From: Streptomyces adustus
GTDB lineage: Bacteria > Actinomycetota > Actinomycetes > Streptomycetales > Streptomycetaceae
Assembly: GCF_009377175.1 (NCBI RefSeq)
Contig: NZ_VJZD01000028.1
Coordinates: forward strand, 1 to 56,952
Reading direction: 5' to 3'
DNA: 56,952 bases
The notes under the pieces were generated by a model that saw only the letters and a list, made by a program, of their open reading frames with translations, did no database searches and was not told where the DNA came from. Position 1 is the first letter of the stretch, and each line of letters begins with the position of its first letter. Shown one piece after another: positions 32,690-40,934 of this stretch. Both the position numbers and the translations under genes were made by a program.

Positions 32690-32930
32690 CTGCGACAGCA
32701 CGCCCGTGCAGCAGGAGGCAGAGCGTCGTGCCCAGGGAGACGAGTCCGCCGACGTGGAGAGCACCCAGGGGCGTGGATCCCCGCAGGATCAGCCCATGTA
32801 CGGCCCGTACCCGGCCCCGGTTGGCGCGGGCCGGGTGAAATGGATCGGTGCGAAGCCCGTCAGGGCCGGCAGGAGGACGGCGGCCGGGAGTTGCGCACGG
32901 GCGACGAGCGCAAGGCATTGCTGAGCCTGG
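32690..32930 (-). pseudogene. Fragment of an MFS transporter
   Basis: On the minus strand one frame gives LPALTGFAPIHFT and the next frame continues RGRVRAVHGLILRGSTPLGA and LHVGGLVSLGTT. The last two match the 'RGRV-x-LY-x-L-x-x-GSTPLGAL' helix 10-11 region of MFS_3/EntS-like transporters. The frame changes in between and there is no start or rest of the protein, so it is decayed. The 32474-32690 stretch next to it shows nothing else recognisable and has a less GC-rich part around 32570-32650. Confidence 0.5.
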
Positions 32931-32939
32931 TGGGCCCGG

Positions 32940-33845
32940 TCAGGAGATGGATGCGGGTCGCCGGGCGGGCGTTGCCTCGTCGGCGGCGAGGCAGCCTTCG
33001 AGGAACGAGAGGGCGCGCAGGTGGTAGGAGCGGGCGGCCCAGCCGAGGCTGATGTTGTGCCCGGCATCCGGCTGGCGGTCGACGACCAGGCGTGGGGCGG
33101 CGGTGAAGTACGCGGCCAGGTCGGTGAGTGTCGTCTCGTCGTGCCGCCACCATGCCTCGTGCTCGGCGAAGGTCAGCCGTACGGGCACCCGGACCCGGGG
33201 CGCGGTGGCCCGGAAGAGCTCGGGCCAGCGGTCGAGCTCCGCGCGTTCGTACGCGGGCATGGGCTCCACGAGGGAGCGGCTGGTGGCGAAGGTGTCCGGC
33301 GGGTAGAGACGCAGCGGTCCCCAGTTCATCCGGAGCCGGCCACGGGTGTGAGAGCCGGGAGTCTCGTGGGGGCTGAGGGCGTACTCGTGACCGCAGCCCG
33401 AGATGTCCAGCCCCAGCAGGTCCGGCAGACCGCTCTGCGCGGCGGTGGTCAGTGCCACCTTGCCGCCGTAGGAGTGGGCGAGCAGGAACAGACCGGCGCC
33501 CGTGTCCCATCGGCTGGAGAAGTCGTGCAGAGCGGCGCGCAGTGTTGCGGCCTGGTCCGCCAGGCCCTGCCCGCGCGGGAGTCCGGCGGCTGAATGCCCG
33601 TACCCGGGCCGGTCCACGGCCAGGACGGTGTAGCCGAGACGCGCTCCGAGCGTCAGCAGGGACAGCTGGGGGCGGGCCCGGCCGTCGAAGTAGGCCGCGT
33701 TCATGCCACCGCCGTGGACGGCGACCACCACGGCACGGGGGGTCGTGCCCTCGGGCTCGCTGAGCAGGGCGGACAGGGTCACCCCCGCGGCCTCCAGGGT
33801 GATCCTGCGCACGCCGCGAGAGTCCTCGGGAGCGGGTGTGGGCAA
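32940..33845 (-). CDS. Alpha/beta hydrolase
   Basis: A 301-residue hydrolase. Seen: the oxyanion strand AVVVAVHGGGMNAAYFDGR (about 37-55), LAVDRPGYGHSA, the nucleophile elbow LLAHSYGGKVAL (Ser about 124), the acid TFAEHEAWWR region and the catalytic His in QPDAGHNISLGW. The C-terminal SYHLRALSFLEGCL is a normal cap helix. TTG start at 33845 with AAGGAG 7 nt upstream. Esterase activity toward an unknown substrate is likely. Single gene; it is preceded by a decayed kinase gene on the same strand. Confidence 0.85.
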   Translation of the reverse strand: MPTPAPEDSRGVRRITLEAAGVTLSALLSEPEGTTPRAVVVAVHGGGMNAAYFDGRARPQLSLLTLGARLGYTVLAVDRPGYGHSAAGLPRGQGLADQAATLRAALHDFSSRWDTGAGLFLLAHSYGGKVALTTAAQSGLPDLLGLDISGCGHEYALSPHETPGSHTRGRLRMNWGPLRLYPPDTFATSRSLVEPMPAYERAELDRWPELFRATAPRVRVPVRLTFAEHEAWWRHDETTLTDLAAYFTAAPRLVVDRQPDAGHNISLGWAARSYHLRALSFLEGCLAADEATPARRPASIS

Positions 33846-33875
33846 CGTCGTACTCCTTCGCGGTGACGGACGGGC

Positions 33876-34270
33876 TCAGGGGATCGGATGCGACTCGGAC
33901 ACGGGGGCTGTGTCCGCGCCGTACGCCTTCTCGACGCTCGTCAGGAGGTCGGCGGAGGTGACCTTGTAGGTCTGTGTGCCGACCACCTACCCACGCCGGT
34001 GGGATCGGCCACCGGGTCCGTGGGCACCGCCTCGACGTGCTGCCAGGATTCTCCCTTTCGTGCGATGTCCGCGCCTGCGGAACCGCGTGTGATCACCCGG
34101 GTCCCGGTGCGGTCCAGGAGCTGCTCGCGCGTCCAGCCGGTGTGTTCGGGCAGCAGCGCCGCCTCGTACCCGTCGGTGAAGCGGAAGTGGGCGCCCTCCA
34201 CCAGATGGCGGACCCGCGCACTGTCGAGCCGGGAGAGCCCCGGGGCGATGTTGTCGGCCACGCCGTGGTC
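33876..34270 (-). pseudogene. Decayed PfkB-family sugar/adenosine kinase
   Basis: The minus strand reads GLSRLDSARVRHLVEGAHF, then FTDGYEAALLPEHTGWTREQ and VPTDPVADPTGVG, the late part of PfkB kinases up to the DxTGVGD(A) nucleotide motif. There the frame breaks: the catalytic Asp and the next 40 or so residues are missing. A short C-terminal piece in another frame follows (VGTQTYKVTSADLL, EKAYGADTAP). The N-terminal half is missing too. It is a two-way truncated remnant. Confidence 0.65.
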
Positions 34271-34342
34271 GGCGGCTGAGCGGGGGTTGCGTGCGTCGCG
34301 TCGGTGAGCTCGGCCAGGAGGGCTTGGCCGGTCTTTGTCCTG

Positions 34343-35155
34343 TCAGGCCCGGTGTACCGGTTCCTGGAGTTCGGTCACCCACTCGTCGTGGTTGTCGGGG
34401 CATTCCAGGTTGATCTCCCGGGGGTAGCCGGCCGAGCGGTAGCCGTTGGCGTCGATCCAGCGGCCGAGGGTCTGGACGGTGGGCAGCACGGTCTCCATCG
34501 AGCCGCGGTGCATGATCGTCGCCGCCTGCTCGACGGGCGGCAGGTCCACGATCCGCAGCCCGTCGTCCTCGCGGAGGGGCGCGGAGACCTCGACGCCCGC
34601 GTGGACGAGGATCCCGCCGTCCGGGGCGTCCTCGTAGTAGGCGACCCCTGGCCCGGAGGGGGCGATGCCCGCCGACCCCAGACGCCGGAACAGCTCGTCG
34701 TAGAGCGGCTGGATGACCGGACCGATGGTGTCGAAATCCGGTGCGACTCCGGTCAGTTCGGCCAGCCGTACGCTCGGCAGGCTCTTGAGTACGACATCGT
34801 TGCTGGGCATCTGCCCCTCGCTCTCGATCGAGCGGAGCCTCGCCTCGACCTGGACCAGCCGGGCCGCCGCGGCCGTCATCGCCGCCTCCAGCTCGGCGCG
34901 CCGCAACGTGAGCATGGCGCGCAGCTCCTCGGTGGTCACCTTCTCGTCCAGGATCGCCCGGACCTGCTGGAGGGTGAAGCCGAGGTCCTTGAGCGCGACG
35001 ACACGGTTGAGACGGGCCATCTGGGCGGCCGTGTAGTGGCGGTAGCCGGTGGCGGGGTCGACGTGGGCCGGGCGCAGCAGGCCGGTCGCGTCGTAGTGAC
35101 GCAGCATCCGGACCGAGACGCGGCCGTGCCGGGCGAAGTCTCCGATGGTGAACAT
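34343..35155 (-). CDS. MerR family transcription regulator with effector domain
   Basis: A 270-residue regulator. N-terminal MerR HTH: FTIGDFARHGRVSVRMLRHY, DATGLLRPAHVDPATGYRHY, MARLNRVVALKDLGFTL. A coiled-coil linker (about 80-115) with QVRAILDEKVTTEELR and MTAAAARLVQVEARL is followed by a GyrI-like (SOUL-type) ligand domain, with RLAELTGVAPDF, GVAYYEDAP, GGILVHAGVEVSAP and IMHRGSMETVLPTVQTL. This build matches the TipAL/BltR/BmrR type, which binds hydrophobic cations. The ATG at 35155 has GGAG 6 nt upstream. Target unknown; the adjacent single genes are possible. Confidence 0.9.
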   Translation of the reverse strand: MFTIGDFARHGRVSVRMLRHYDATGLLRPAHVDPATGYRHYTAAQMARLNRVVALKDLGFTLQQVRAILDEKVTTEELRAMLTLRRAELEAAMTAAAARLVQVEARLRSIESEGQMPSNDVVLKSLPSVRLAELTGVAPDFDTIGPVIQPLYDELFRRLGSAGIAPSGPGVAYYEDAPDGGILVHAGVEVSAPLREDDGLRIVDLPPVEQAATIMHRGSMETVLPTVQTLGRWIDANGYRSAGYPREINLECPDNHDEWVTELQEPVHRA

Positions 35156-35280
35156 GATGTCTCCGAGTTGACTGCCTGACACGGTGTGAGGGTCAAGAAC
35201 GCTGCCCGGACGCCCGGATCCCCGGTAGCTGCCCGGGGAGGGCTTGTGCGGGGTGGACGGTTTGTGGAGGCAGCGGCCGG

Positions 35281-35862
35281 CTACGGAACGTCCGCGACGC
35301 GCTGGTCATTGACGAGTGCGCGAAAGGTTTCGGCGGGGTCGTCGTCCAGTTGCGGGAGGCTGCCGTTGAGCCGGAGAGTGGCGAAGCCGTGGGCCAGCGA
35401 CCAGGCGGCCAGCGCGGCGCGCCGGCCATCGGGGCCGCGCCTGGCGGCAGGGAGGTCCTCGACGCCCGAGTGCAGCGCGCGGGAGGCGAGCTCCTTGGCG
35501 GCGGTGAGTTCCGGGTCGTCGCCGTGGAGCAGCTGGGGCTGGAACATCACCGCGAAGTGGGCTGGGTGACTCAGCGCGAACTCCACGTACCGCACGCCCA
35601 TTTCGCGCAGCCGGTGCGAGGTGCCGGCCGGCACCGTGGCCAGAGCGGCAGCCAGCAGCTCGAAGCCCTCCGTGGCGATCGCGGTCAGCAGCCCGGCTCT
35701 GTCCTTGAAGTGGTGGGCGGGGGCGGCGTGCGAGACCTCGGCGCGGCGGGCGAGGTCGCGGAGGCTGATCGCGCCGACGCCGTCGCTCGCGATGACCTCC
35801 AGCGTGGCGGAGAGGATGGCTCGGCGCAGATCTCCGTGGTGGTAAGTGCGTGTTGCGGCCAT
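35281..35862 (-). CDS. TetR family transcription regulator
   Basis: A 193-residue repressor. N-terminal HTH: RRAILSATLEVIASDGVGAI, SLRDLARRAEVSHAAPAHHF (recognition helix), KDRAGLLTAIATEGFE; the opening TYHHGDLR is typical of a subset of TetR proteins. Ligand domain: LREMGVRYVEFALSHPAHF and VMFQPQLLHGDD. It is divergent from the SCO6745-like gene, and two 18-bp near-identical boxes lie in between (35882 and 35930), so it probably regulates both. Start ATG at 35862. Confidence 0.92.
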   Translation of the reverse strand: MAATRTYHHGDLRRAILSATLEVIASDGVGAISLRDLARRAEVSHAAPAHHFKDRAGLLTAIATEGFELLAAALATVPAGTSHRLREMGVRYVEFALSHPAHFAVMFQPQLLHGDDPELTAAKELASRALHSGVEDLPAARRGPDGRRAALAAWSLAHGFATLRLNGSLPQLDDDPAETFRALVNDQRVADVP

Positions 35863-35881
35863 GGAGGGCAGGTTATCCCAT

Positions 35882-35899
35882 ATCTAGTCGACGACAAGT
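35882..35899. promoter_or_regulatory. TetR operator candidate, box 1
   Basis: ATCTAGTCGACGACAAGT, 20 bp from the tetR start. It differs from box 2 at a single position. It overlaps the likely minus-strand promoter. Confidence 0.6.
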
Positions 35900-35929
35900 A
35901 GTCATTGACAAGATGGCGGGGGCGGAGCA

Positions 35930-35947
35930 ATCTAGTCGACGTCAAGT
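35930..35947. promoter_or_regulatory. TetR operator candidate, box 2, with plus-strand promoter
   Basis: ATCTAGTCGACGTCAAGT begins 48 bp after box 1. TTGACA at 35906 and AATCTA at 35929 form a -35/-10 pair for the SCO6745-like gene, and box 2 covers the -10 and start region. Confidence 0.6.
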
Positions 35948-35987
35948 TCCTGTTGGATGCGCGACAGCGGCAGCGAGGGAAAGCGAC

Positions 35988-36866
35988 ATGAAGCACGGCC
36001 TGAGCACGGTCCGACAGCTGTGGCAGTTACTGGAGCCGATCCATGCCACGCTCTACTACGCACCGGAGGCCTTCGAGGAGGCCGCGGTGCTCGGCTACGC
36101 CACCGACGAGCGCTGGCCGAGCTACTTCGCCTACCGTGCCGCACCGCTCGGCCCGGCCGGTCCGCACCTGGTGAACGCCCTCTTCTACAGCTTCAGGCCG
36201 CAGATGGTGCAGCACTACACCACAGAAGCCTGGCGGACCGCCGCGCCCGAGCAGGTCCTGCGGGCCCGCAGGACGGGAGTGGACCGCGCACTGCGCAGGC
36301 TCCTCGGCGACCGGATCGGCTTGCCGGAGCTGAGCGAGGTCGCGGACCTGGCCCGTCGCGCCGCCGAGGCCGCGGACACCGCGGGCCGCCCCCTGGCCGC
36401 CGCCAACTCCGCGCTGCCCTGGCCCGACGAGCCGCACCTGGCGCTCTGGCAGGCCGCCACCATCCTGCGCGAGCACCGCGGCGACGGCCACATCGCCGCC
36501 CTCCAGGCCCACGGCCTCGGTCCCGCAGAGTCCCTGGTCTCGCACGCCGCCGTCGGCGCCGCACCGCGGGAGGTGTTCGGCAGCAGGCAATGGACCGACG
36601 AGGAGTGGAGCGCCGCCCGCGAACGCCTCGCCGCCCGCGGCCTGGTGCGAGCCGACGGCACGGCCACCGACGAGGGACTCCGGGTCCGTACCGAGGTCGA
36701 GAAGCTCACCGGCGAGCTCGCGGCCGCACCCTGGGACGCGCTCACGCCCGGCGAAACGGCCCGGTTGGCCGAACTGCTCGTGCCGCCGGTGCTGGACATC
36801 GTCGGCACCGGGCTCCTCCCGCAGCAGAGCACGCTCGGCATCGGACTGAAGTTCGACTACGAGTGA
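35988..36866 (+). CDS. SCO6745-like family protein
   Basis: A 292-residue protein of a family widespread in actinomycetes with unknown function. Seen: LLEPIHATLYYAPEAFEEAA, FAYRAAPLGPAGPHLVNALF, SFRPQMVQHYTTEAWRTA, and a DNA-binding-like late part with WSAARERLAARGLVRADGTA, which resembles a winged helix and may act as one. The ATG at 35988 has GAGGGA 8 nt upstream. Divergent TetR with two operator-like boxes, one over its promoter, suggests that it is TetR-repressed. A terminator follows. Confidence 0.8.
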   Translation: MKHGLSTVRQLWQLLEPIHATLYYAPEAFEEAAVLGYATDERWPSYFAYRAAPLGPAGPHLVNALFYSFRPQMVQHYTTEAWRTAAPEQVLRARRTGVDRALRRLLGDRIGLPELSEVADLARRAAEAADTAGRPLAAANSALPWPDEPHLALWQAATILREHRGDGHIAALQAHGLGPAESLVSHAAVGAAPREVFGSRQWTDEEWSAARERLAARGLVRADGTATDEGLRVRTEVEKLTGELAAAPWDALTPGETARLAELLVPPVLDIVGTGLLPQQSTLGIGLKFDYE

Positions 36867-36902
36867 CTGGCGATGCGTGCCGCATCCCGCGCGTCCTCCC
36901 GA

Positions 36903-36931
36903 GTCCTGGCCGGCGTCGTGCCGGCCGGGAC
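36903..36931 (+). terminator. Hairpin terminator after SCO6745-like gene
   Basis: Arms GTCCTGGCCGGC and GCCGGCCGGGAC pair at 11 of 12 positions around a 5-nt loop, 37 bp after the stop codon. No T-tract. Confidence 0.65.
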
Positions 36932-37075
36932 GTCGGCCGGGCCGGCGGACGGCACGATCCACGGGGACGCCGGGCGCGTGCGTCCGGTCGACCTGGCTGC
37001 GGCCGTGTGGTGTGCAGCCGGCCCGGCGGGTAGTCCAGGAGGCCGGACCACCCGACCGGAGCGCGTGTCGGCGCG

Positions 37076-37837
37076 TCAGCTGGTGGGGACGGCGGCGTTC
37101 ATCTCCCACATGAGCACTTCGGCGCCGTCGGGGCCCGCGGTGATGCGCTGGCCCTCCGCGCCGGTGATCCGGACCGTGTCGCCGGTGGTCAGCGCTCCCG
37201 CACCCTCCAGTTCGGCACTGCCGCGGGCCACGAAGAGGTGGACGAAGGGTGCGGTGACGAGCTGGAGCGTCTCGTCGGGGCGGATGCGGGCGACGTGCAG
37301 GGCGGCGTGCTTCTGACGGATGCCGATCGCGCGCTGGTGGGCGTGCTGCGGCATGCCCGAGGCGAGGGTGGTCCAGTCACCGCGGGCCAGTTCGTCGTTG
37401 ACGTCGAGCTGCTCGTAGCCGGGCTTGATGCCGGCCTCGTCGGGGATCACCCACATCTGGATGAAGTGGACGGGGTTCTGGTGGGCGGGCTCACCGGTGA
37501 GGGTCCAAGAGTCGTTCTTCTCGCTGTGCAGGATGCCGGTCCCGGCGCTCATCCGCTGGGCGAGGCCGGGGTAGATCACCCCGTTGTGGCCTTCGGAGTC
37601 CTGGTGGACGAGGCCGCCGTCGAGGACCCAGGTGATGATCTCCATGTCCCGGTGGGGGTGGGTGTCGAAGCCGGTGCCCGGCGCGACGACGTCGTCGTTG
37701 GAGACCAGCAGCAGTCCGAAGTGGGTGTTCTTGGGATCCCAGTGGCGGGAGAACGAGAAGGAGTGCCGGGAGTCGAGCCAGCCGGCGCGAGTGTGGAACC
37801 GCTCATCGGCGCGTCGGACGTCGAGGAGAGAGGCCAT
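37076..37837 (-). CDS. Pirin-like bicupin protein (YhhW/quercetinase type)
   Basis: A 253-residue pirin family protein. Pirins bind one Fe or another metal in the N-terminal cupin; some have quercetin 2,3-dioxygenase activity. Seen: HSFSFSRHWDPKNTHFGLL, the metal-ligand motif GFDTHPHRDMEIITWVLDG (His, His) and the second set in SAGTGILHSEKN (His, Glu). The C-terminal half, ALHVARIRPDETLQLVTAP, is the second cupin. The ATG at 37837 gives the standard MASLLDVRRADERF start. A MarR-type palindrome lies 48 bp upstream. It may act in the response to quinones or other electrophiles. Confidence 0.9.
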   Translation of the reverse strand: MASLLDVRRADERFHTRAGWLDSRHSFSFSRHWDPKNTHFGLLLVSNDDVVAPGTGFDTHPHRDMEIITWVLDGGLVHQDSEGHNGVIYPGLAQRMSAGTGILHSEKNDSWTLTGEPAHQNPVHFIQMWVIPDEAGIKPGYEQLDVNDELARGDWTTLASGMPQHAHQRAIGIRQKHAALHVARIRPDETLQLVTAPFVHLFVARGSAELEGAGALTTGDTVRITGAEGQRITAGPDGAEVLMWEMNAAVPTS

Positions 37838-37884
37838 GGGATGTCCTTGCTGTTCGTGCGGCCGGGGAGGCTGCTCTCGGCTTG

Positions 37885-37905
37885 TAGTTGAAAGTTATAC
37901 AACAT
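37885..37905. promoter_or_regulatory. MarR-type palindrome before pirin gene
   Basis: GTTG and CAAC half-sites flank an AT-rich centre (AAAGTTATA); the outer A/T extend the symmetry to TAGTTG...CAACAT. Such sites are typical for MarR/DUF24-type redox regulators. It overlaps the probable pirin promoter. Confidence 0.5.
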
Positions 37906-37913
37906 TGCGCCTC

Positions 37914-38128
37914 CGGTCATTCCCGTCCCGAACGACGGCGGCCTGCACCATGTGGCGATCTCGGTCGATCCGGACCGCCGGCGCCATCTGTGCGACACCC
38001 TCGCCCGGGCCGGTGTGGACCACGCGGTGCGCGGCGAGGCGTCGGTGCGCTTCCCGGATCCCGATGGCGCCCGCATCGAACTCGTCGCCGATCCGCTCGA
38101 TGGGATGTACGGCGACAAGGTGCCGTGA
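37914..38128 (+). pseudogene. C-terminal half of a VOC family (glyoxalase-like) protein
   Basis: About 70 codons: VPNDGGLHHVAISVDPDRR, LARAGVDHAVRGEASVRFPD and PDGARIELVADPLDGMYGD, then stop. This is the second beta-alpha-beta-beta-beta module of VOC proteins, with the metal His and Glu still present. No start codon with ribosome site and no first module are upstream; instead the pirin promoter lies there. Probably a truncated relic. Confidence 0.65.
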
Positions 38129-38268
38129 TCTGCGTGCTCAAGGCTGTCCTGCCCCCGTGATGCGCGCCTGCTCCGGTCGCCGATCGTCGCGTGAGGGCCG
38201 CTTCGCGGCCGCCGGGCAGGGCTGTCGACTGCCGTGGGAATGGGTCGGCGCTCGACGGTGTTAGCGTG

Positions 38269-38282
38269 GTTGAACATTCAAC
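38269..38282. promoter_or_regulatory. Palindrome before yceI gene
   Basis: GTTGAA and TTCAAC separated by CA, 48 bp before the YceI start. The same type of half-site is found before the pirin gene and the AraC gene. Confidence 0.5.
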
Positions 38283-38330
38283 GAACCGGGTCCCTGTGGC
38301 CCGAGTGACCTCCCTGGGAGCAGACACATC

Positions 38331-38948
38331 ATGGGCCTCTTCGGACGTAAGACCAGTGCCGTGAAGACCGCCACCGCCTCGACGGCGGCCACCGCCGCGA
38401 ACCCCCACCTGGCCGCAGTGACGGGTGAGTACACCATCGACCCGGCGCACTCCACGCTCGGCTTCGTCGCCCGGCACGCCATGGTCACGAACGTCAAGGG
38501 CAAGTTCAACGACTTCACCGGCAGCCTGCGTCTGGACGGCCGCAACCCGGCCGCCTCCACCGCGACCATCGACATCACGATGGACAGCATCGACACGGGG
38601 TCCGCCGATCGCGACGGTCACCTCAAGAGCGCCGACTTCTTCAAGACCGACGAGTTCCCGGTGATGACCTTCCGCTCCACGAAGGCCGAAGCGCTGGGCG
38701 GTGACGACTTCAGGATCACCGGAGACCTGACCATCCTCGGTGTGACCAGGCAGCTGAGCATCGACCTGGAGTTCAGCGGCGCCGCGAAGGACCCGTTCGG
38801 CAACGAGCGTGTCGGGTTCGAAGGCAAGGCCGAGATCCTGCGTTCCGAGTGGGGCCTGACCTGGAACGCCGCCCTGGAGACCGGAGGCGTGCTGGTCTCG
38901 GACAAGATCAAGCTGCACTTCGACATCTCGGCTATCAAGAACGCCTGA
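38331..38948 (+). CDS. YceI family protein
   Basis: A 205-residue lipocalin-like protein that probably holds a polyisoprenoid or other long lipid. Seen: GEYTIDPAHSTLGFVARHAM, VTNVKGKFNDFTGSLRLDGR, IDITMDSIDTGSADRDGHLKS, DFFKTDEFPVMTFRST, FRITGDLTILGVTRQLSIDL and WGLTWNAALETGG. The N-terminal 25 residues are Ala/Thr-rich and not a classical signal peptide, so it is likely cytoplasmic, as for most actinobacterial copies. Start ATG 38331; a 14-bp palindrome lies upstream, and a terminator follows. Family members respond to base, redox or quinone stress. Confidence 0.92.
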   Translation: MGLFGRKTSAVKTATASTAATAANPHLAAVTGEYTIDPAHSTLGFVARHAMVTNVKGKFNDFTGSLRLDGRNPAASTATIDITMDSIDTGSADRDGHLKSADFFKTDEFPVMTFRSTKAEALGGDDFRITGDLTILGVTRQLSIDLEFSGAAKDPFGNERVGFEGKAEILRSEWGLTWNAALETGGVLVSDKIKLHFDISAIKNA

Positions 38949-38962
38949 CGCATGCCGGGTCC

Positions 38963-38998
38963 GGTCGCAGGCCTGCGCGGCTTGTTGTCCCTGCGACC
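38963..38998 (+). terminator. Hairpin terminator after yceI gene
   Basis: GGTCGCAGG (38963-38971) and CCTGCGACC (38990-38998) pair perfectly around an 18-nt loop, 15 bp after the stop codon. Confidence 0.6.
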
Positions 38999-39012
38999 GC
39001 CCGCCAATATGG

Positions 39013-39024
39013 TTGAAGCATCAA
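39013..39024. promoter_or_regulatory. TTGA/TCAA element before araC-type gene
   Basis: TTGAAGCATCAA is an imperfect palindrome 40 bp before the AraC start. It resembles the palindromes before the yceI and pirin genes. Confidence 0.4.
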
Positions 39025-39063
39025 ATAGCGATGCAGTCTTCCGAGGACATGAGGGCCGGGCGC

Positions 39064-39993
39064 ATGGCAGAACCGGTGAGCTTCAGCACGCTGAACCTTC
39101 CCGAGGCCCAGCGTGTCGCCCTGTGGGAGCGGCACAATGCCGCAGCGCTGATCGGCCTGCGGTGCCGCTCCCTGGGGGAAGTGCCGCTGGACGCCACGGA
39201 GATCAATCTTCAGCTGCCCCGGATCCATGTCGCGCGGGTCATCGGGAGCCCGCACATCGTCGAGCGCCCTTCGGCGGTGATCCGACGTACGCCGTCCGAG
39301 GCGATCGCCTGCTACCTGAATCTGGCGGACGAGGCGTTCTTCTATCACGACGACGGGGTCCAACTGCTCCGCGCGGGACAGCTGATCGTCTGTGACGCCG
39401 ACCGGCCCTTCGTCCGAGGCTTCTCCAGGGGCCTGGAGGAGCTGGCGGTCAAGATCCCCCGTTCGGTGTGGCAGGACATCGGGGGACCGGCGACGCTGGA
39501 CCGGCCGCTCGTCCTCGACGTGAGCGAAGGCTCCGTCCATGGAAAGACATTTGCGCGGCTGGCCGGCCAGGCACTGCGTCCCGGGGGTGGCGGCGCCGTC
39601 GACGAGGACACCATGCTCGAACTGCTCGGCAGTGCCGTGACCGGCCGCTTGCCCGCGCTCGCCTCGGTCCACCTCGCGGTCGCCAAGGTGTACATCGACC
39701 GGCATCTGGGGGAGGCCGGCCTGTCCGCGCGGAGCATCGCCCGCGGCGTGGGCATCAGCGAGCGGCATCTGTCACGGGTGTTCTCCGCGAGCGGTACGAG
39801 CGTGCCCCAGCACCTGCTGGGCCGTCGGCTCGACCTGGCCCACGCCCTGCTGGCCGGGGGAGAGGAGACGACGGTCGCCGACACCGCGGTCCGCTGCGGC
39901 TTCGGCTCGGTCACCCACTTCTCCCACCGGTTCAGGGAGCGCTACGGCGTGCGGGCATCGGATGTCCTGCGCGAGGCTCGTACACAGGCGTGA
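39064..39993 (+). CDS. AraC family transcription regulator
   Basis: A 309-residue regulator with an AraC_binding_2-type N-terminal domain (LNLPEAQRVALWERHNAAAL to about 200) and a C-terminal double HTH: VYIDRHLGEAGLSARSIARG, VGISERHLSRVFSASGTSV, and TVADTAVRCGFGSVTHFSHR, RFRERYGVRASDVLRE. The ATG at 39064 has GAGGG 8 nt upstream; two earlier ATGs (39031, 39049) lack good ribosome sites. It is convergent with the dioxygenase gene and may control the ring-cleavage operon, since AraC/XylS regulators often do (inference). Confidence 0.9.
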   Translation: MAEPVSFSTLNLPEAQRVALWERHNAAALIGLRCRSLGEVPLDATEINLQLPRIHVARVIGSPHIVERPSAVIRRTPSEAIACYLNLADEAFFYHDDGVQLLRAGQLIVCDADRPFVRGFSRGLEELAVKIPRSVWQDIGGPATLDRPLVLDVSEGSVHGKTFARLAGQALRPGGGGAVDEDTMLELLGSAVTGRLPALASVHLAVAKVYIDRHLGEAGLSARSIARGVGISERHLSRVFSASGTSVPQHLLGRRLDLAHALLAGGEETTVADTAVRCGFGSVTHFSHRFRERYGVRASDVLREARTQA

Positions 39994-39997
39994 CCCC

Positions 39998-40020
39998 GGC
40001 CCCGCGGAGTGAGCGGGGCC
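39998..40020. terminator. Bidirectional hairpin between araC and dioxygenase genes
   Basis: GGCCCCGC and GCGGGGCC pair perfectly around a 7-nt loop. It lies between two convergent genes and can serve both. Confidence 0.75.
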
Positions 40021-40031
40021 AGGGCTGTTCC

Positions 40032-40934
40032 TCAGGTGCCGTCCGGTGCCAGCATGATGTCGAAGCGCACCCGGGACCAGGACCGGCCATGGAGATCGCG
40101 CCCGTCGGGCGTCGCCGTGCCGGGCGGCTGCGTGTCGAAGCTCTTGACGAGGGATTCCTTCACCCCGAACACGGCGTCGCGGTCCAGCAGCTCGTCACCG
40201 TCCACGAAGATATGGGTCACCAGGGTGCGCAGAGCGGGTGCGGTGACCATGAAGTGCAGGTGCGACGCCCGCATGGGCGAGCGGCCCGTGGCCGCGAGCA
40301 GTGCTCCGACCGGGCCGTCGTGCGGGATCGGGTACGGCGTCGGGGTCAGCGCCCAGAAGCGGTAGCCGCCGTCGGCGTCGGTGAACAGGTGCGCCCGGGC
40401 CGCGAGCCGGTCGTCGCCGTACTGCGTGTCGTAGAAGCCGTCCTCGTCGGCCTCCCACACCTCGATCCGTGCCCCGGCCACGGGTTTTCCGTCGGCGTCG
40501 GTGACGGTGCCCTCCACCCAGCAGGGCTCTCCGGCGGCGCCGAAGGAGAGGTCGCCGCCCTGGGCGATCTCGGGGCTGTTGTCGACGAAGAACGGTCCGA
40601 AGACGGTGGCCTCGGTGGCGCCGCCGTACGCCTCGTTGTTCACGGCGACGGTCTGCATGGACACCCCGAGGACGTCGGAGAGCAGGATGAACTCCTGACG
40701 CCGTTCGTCGGTGATGTGCCCGGCCCGGGTGAGGAAGTCGATCCCCTCGCTCCACTCCGCCTCGGTCAGCCGCACCTCCCGCACGAACGCGTGCAGGTGG
40801 TGGACCAGGGACTGCATGACCTGCCGCAGCCTGGGATCGGTGCAGGCCTCGAAGGACCGCAGCACTTGGCGGACGACGTCGGCTTCACGTTCCTGCTGCT
40901 GAACCGGGACGGCTGCGTCGGGTGTGTGCGTCAT
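40032..40934 (-). CDS. Intradiol ring-cleavage dioxygenase (hydroxyquinol 1,2-dioxygenase type)
   Basis: A 300-residue Fe(III) dioxygenase that opens a catechol or hydroxyquinol ring between the two hydroxyls. Seen: the helical N-terminal dimer domain ([20 protein letters not shown]), then [50 protein letters not shown] with the first Tyr ligand, [18 protein letters not shown] (second Tyr) and [13 protein letters not shown] with the two His ligands. The ATG overlaps the maleylacetate reductase stop (ATGA). Because a maleylacetate reductase is encoded just before it, hydroxyquinol, which gives maleylacetate, is a better substrate guess than catechol. Confidence 0.9.
   Translation of the reverse strand: MTHTPDAAVPVQQQEREADVVRQVLRSFEACTDPRLRQVMQSLVHHLHAFVREVRLTEAEWSEGIDFLTRAGHITDERRQEFILLSDVLGVSMQTVAVNNEAYGGATEATVFGPFFVDNSPEIAQGGDLSFGAAGEPCWVEGTVTDADGKPVAGARIEVWEADEDGFYDTQYGDDRLAARAHLFTDADGGYRFWALTPTPYPIPHDGPVGALLAATGRSPMRASHLHFMVTAPALRTLVTHIFVDGDELLDRDAVFGVKESLVKSFDTQPPGTATPDGRDLHGRSWSRVRFDIMLAPDGT

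Noticed and set aside
32591..33052. 153-residue plus-strand frame
   Set aside because: Runs antisense over the MFS fragment and the hydrolase end; no motif; only its beginning near 32591 lies in less GC-rich DNA.
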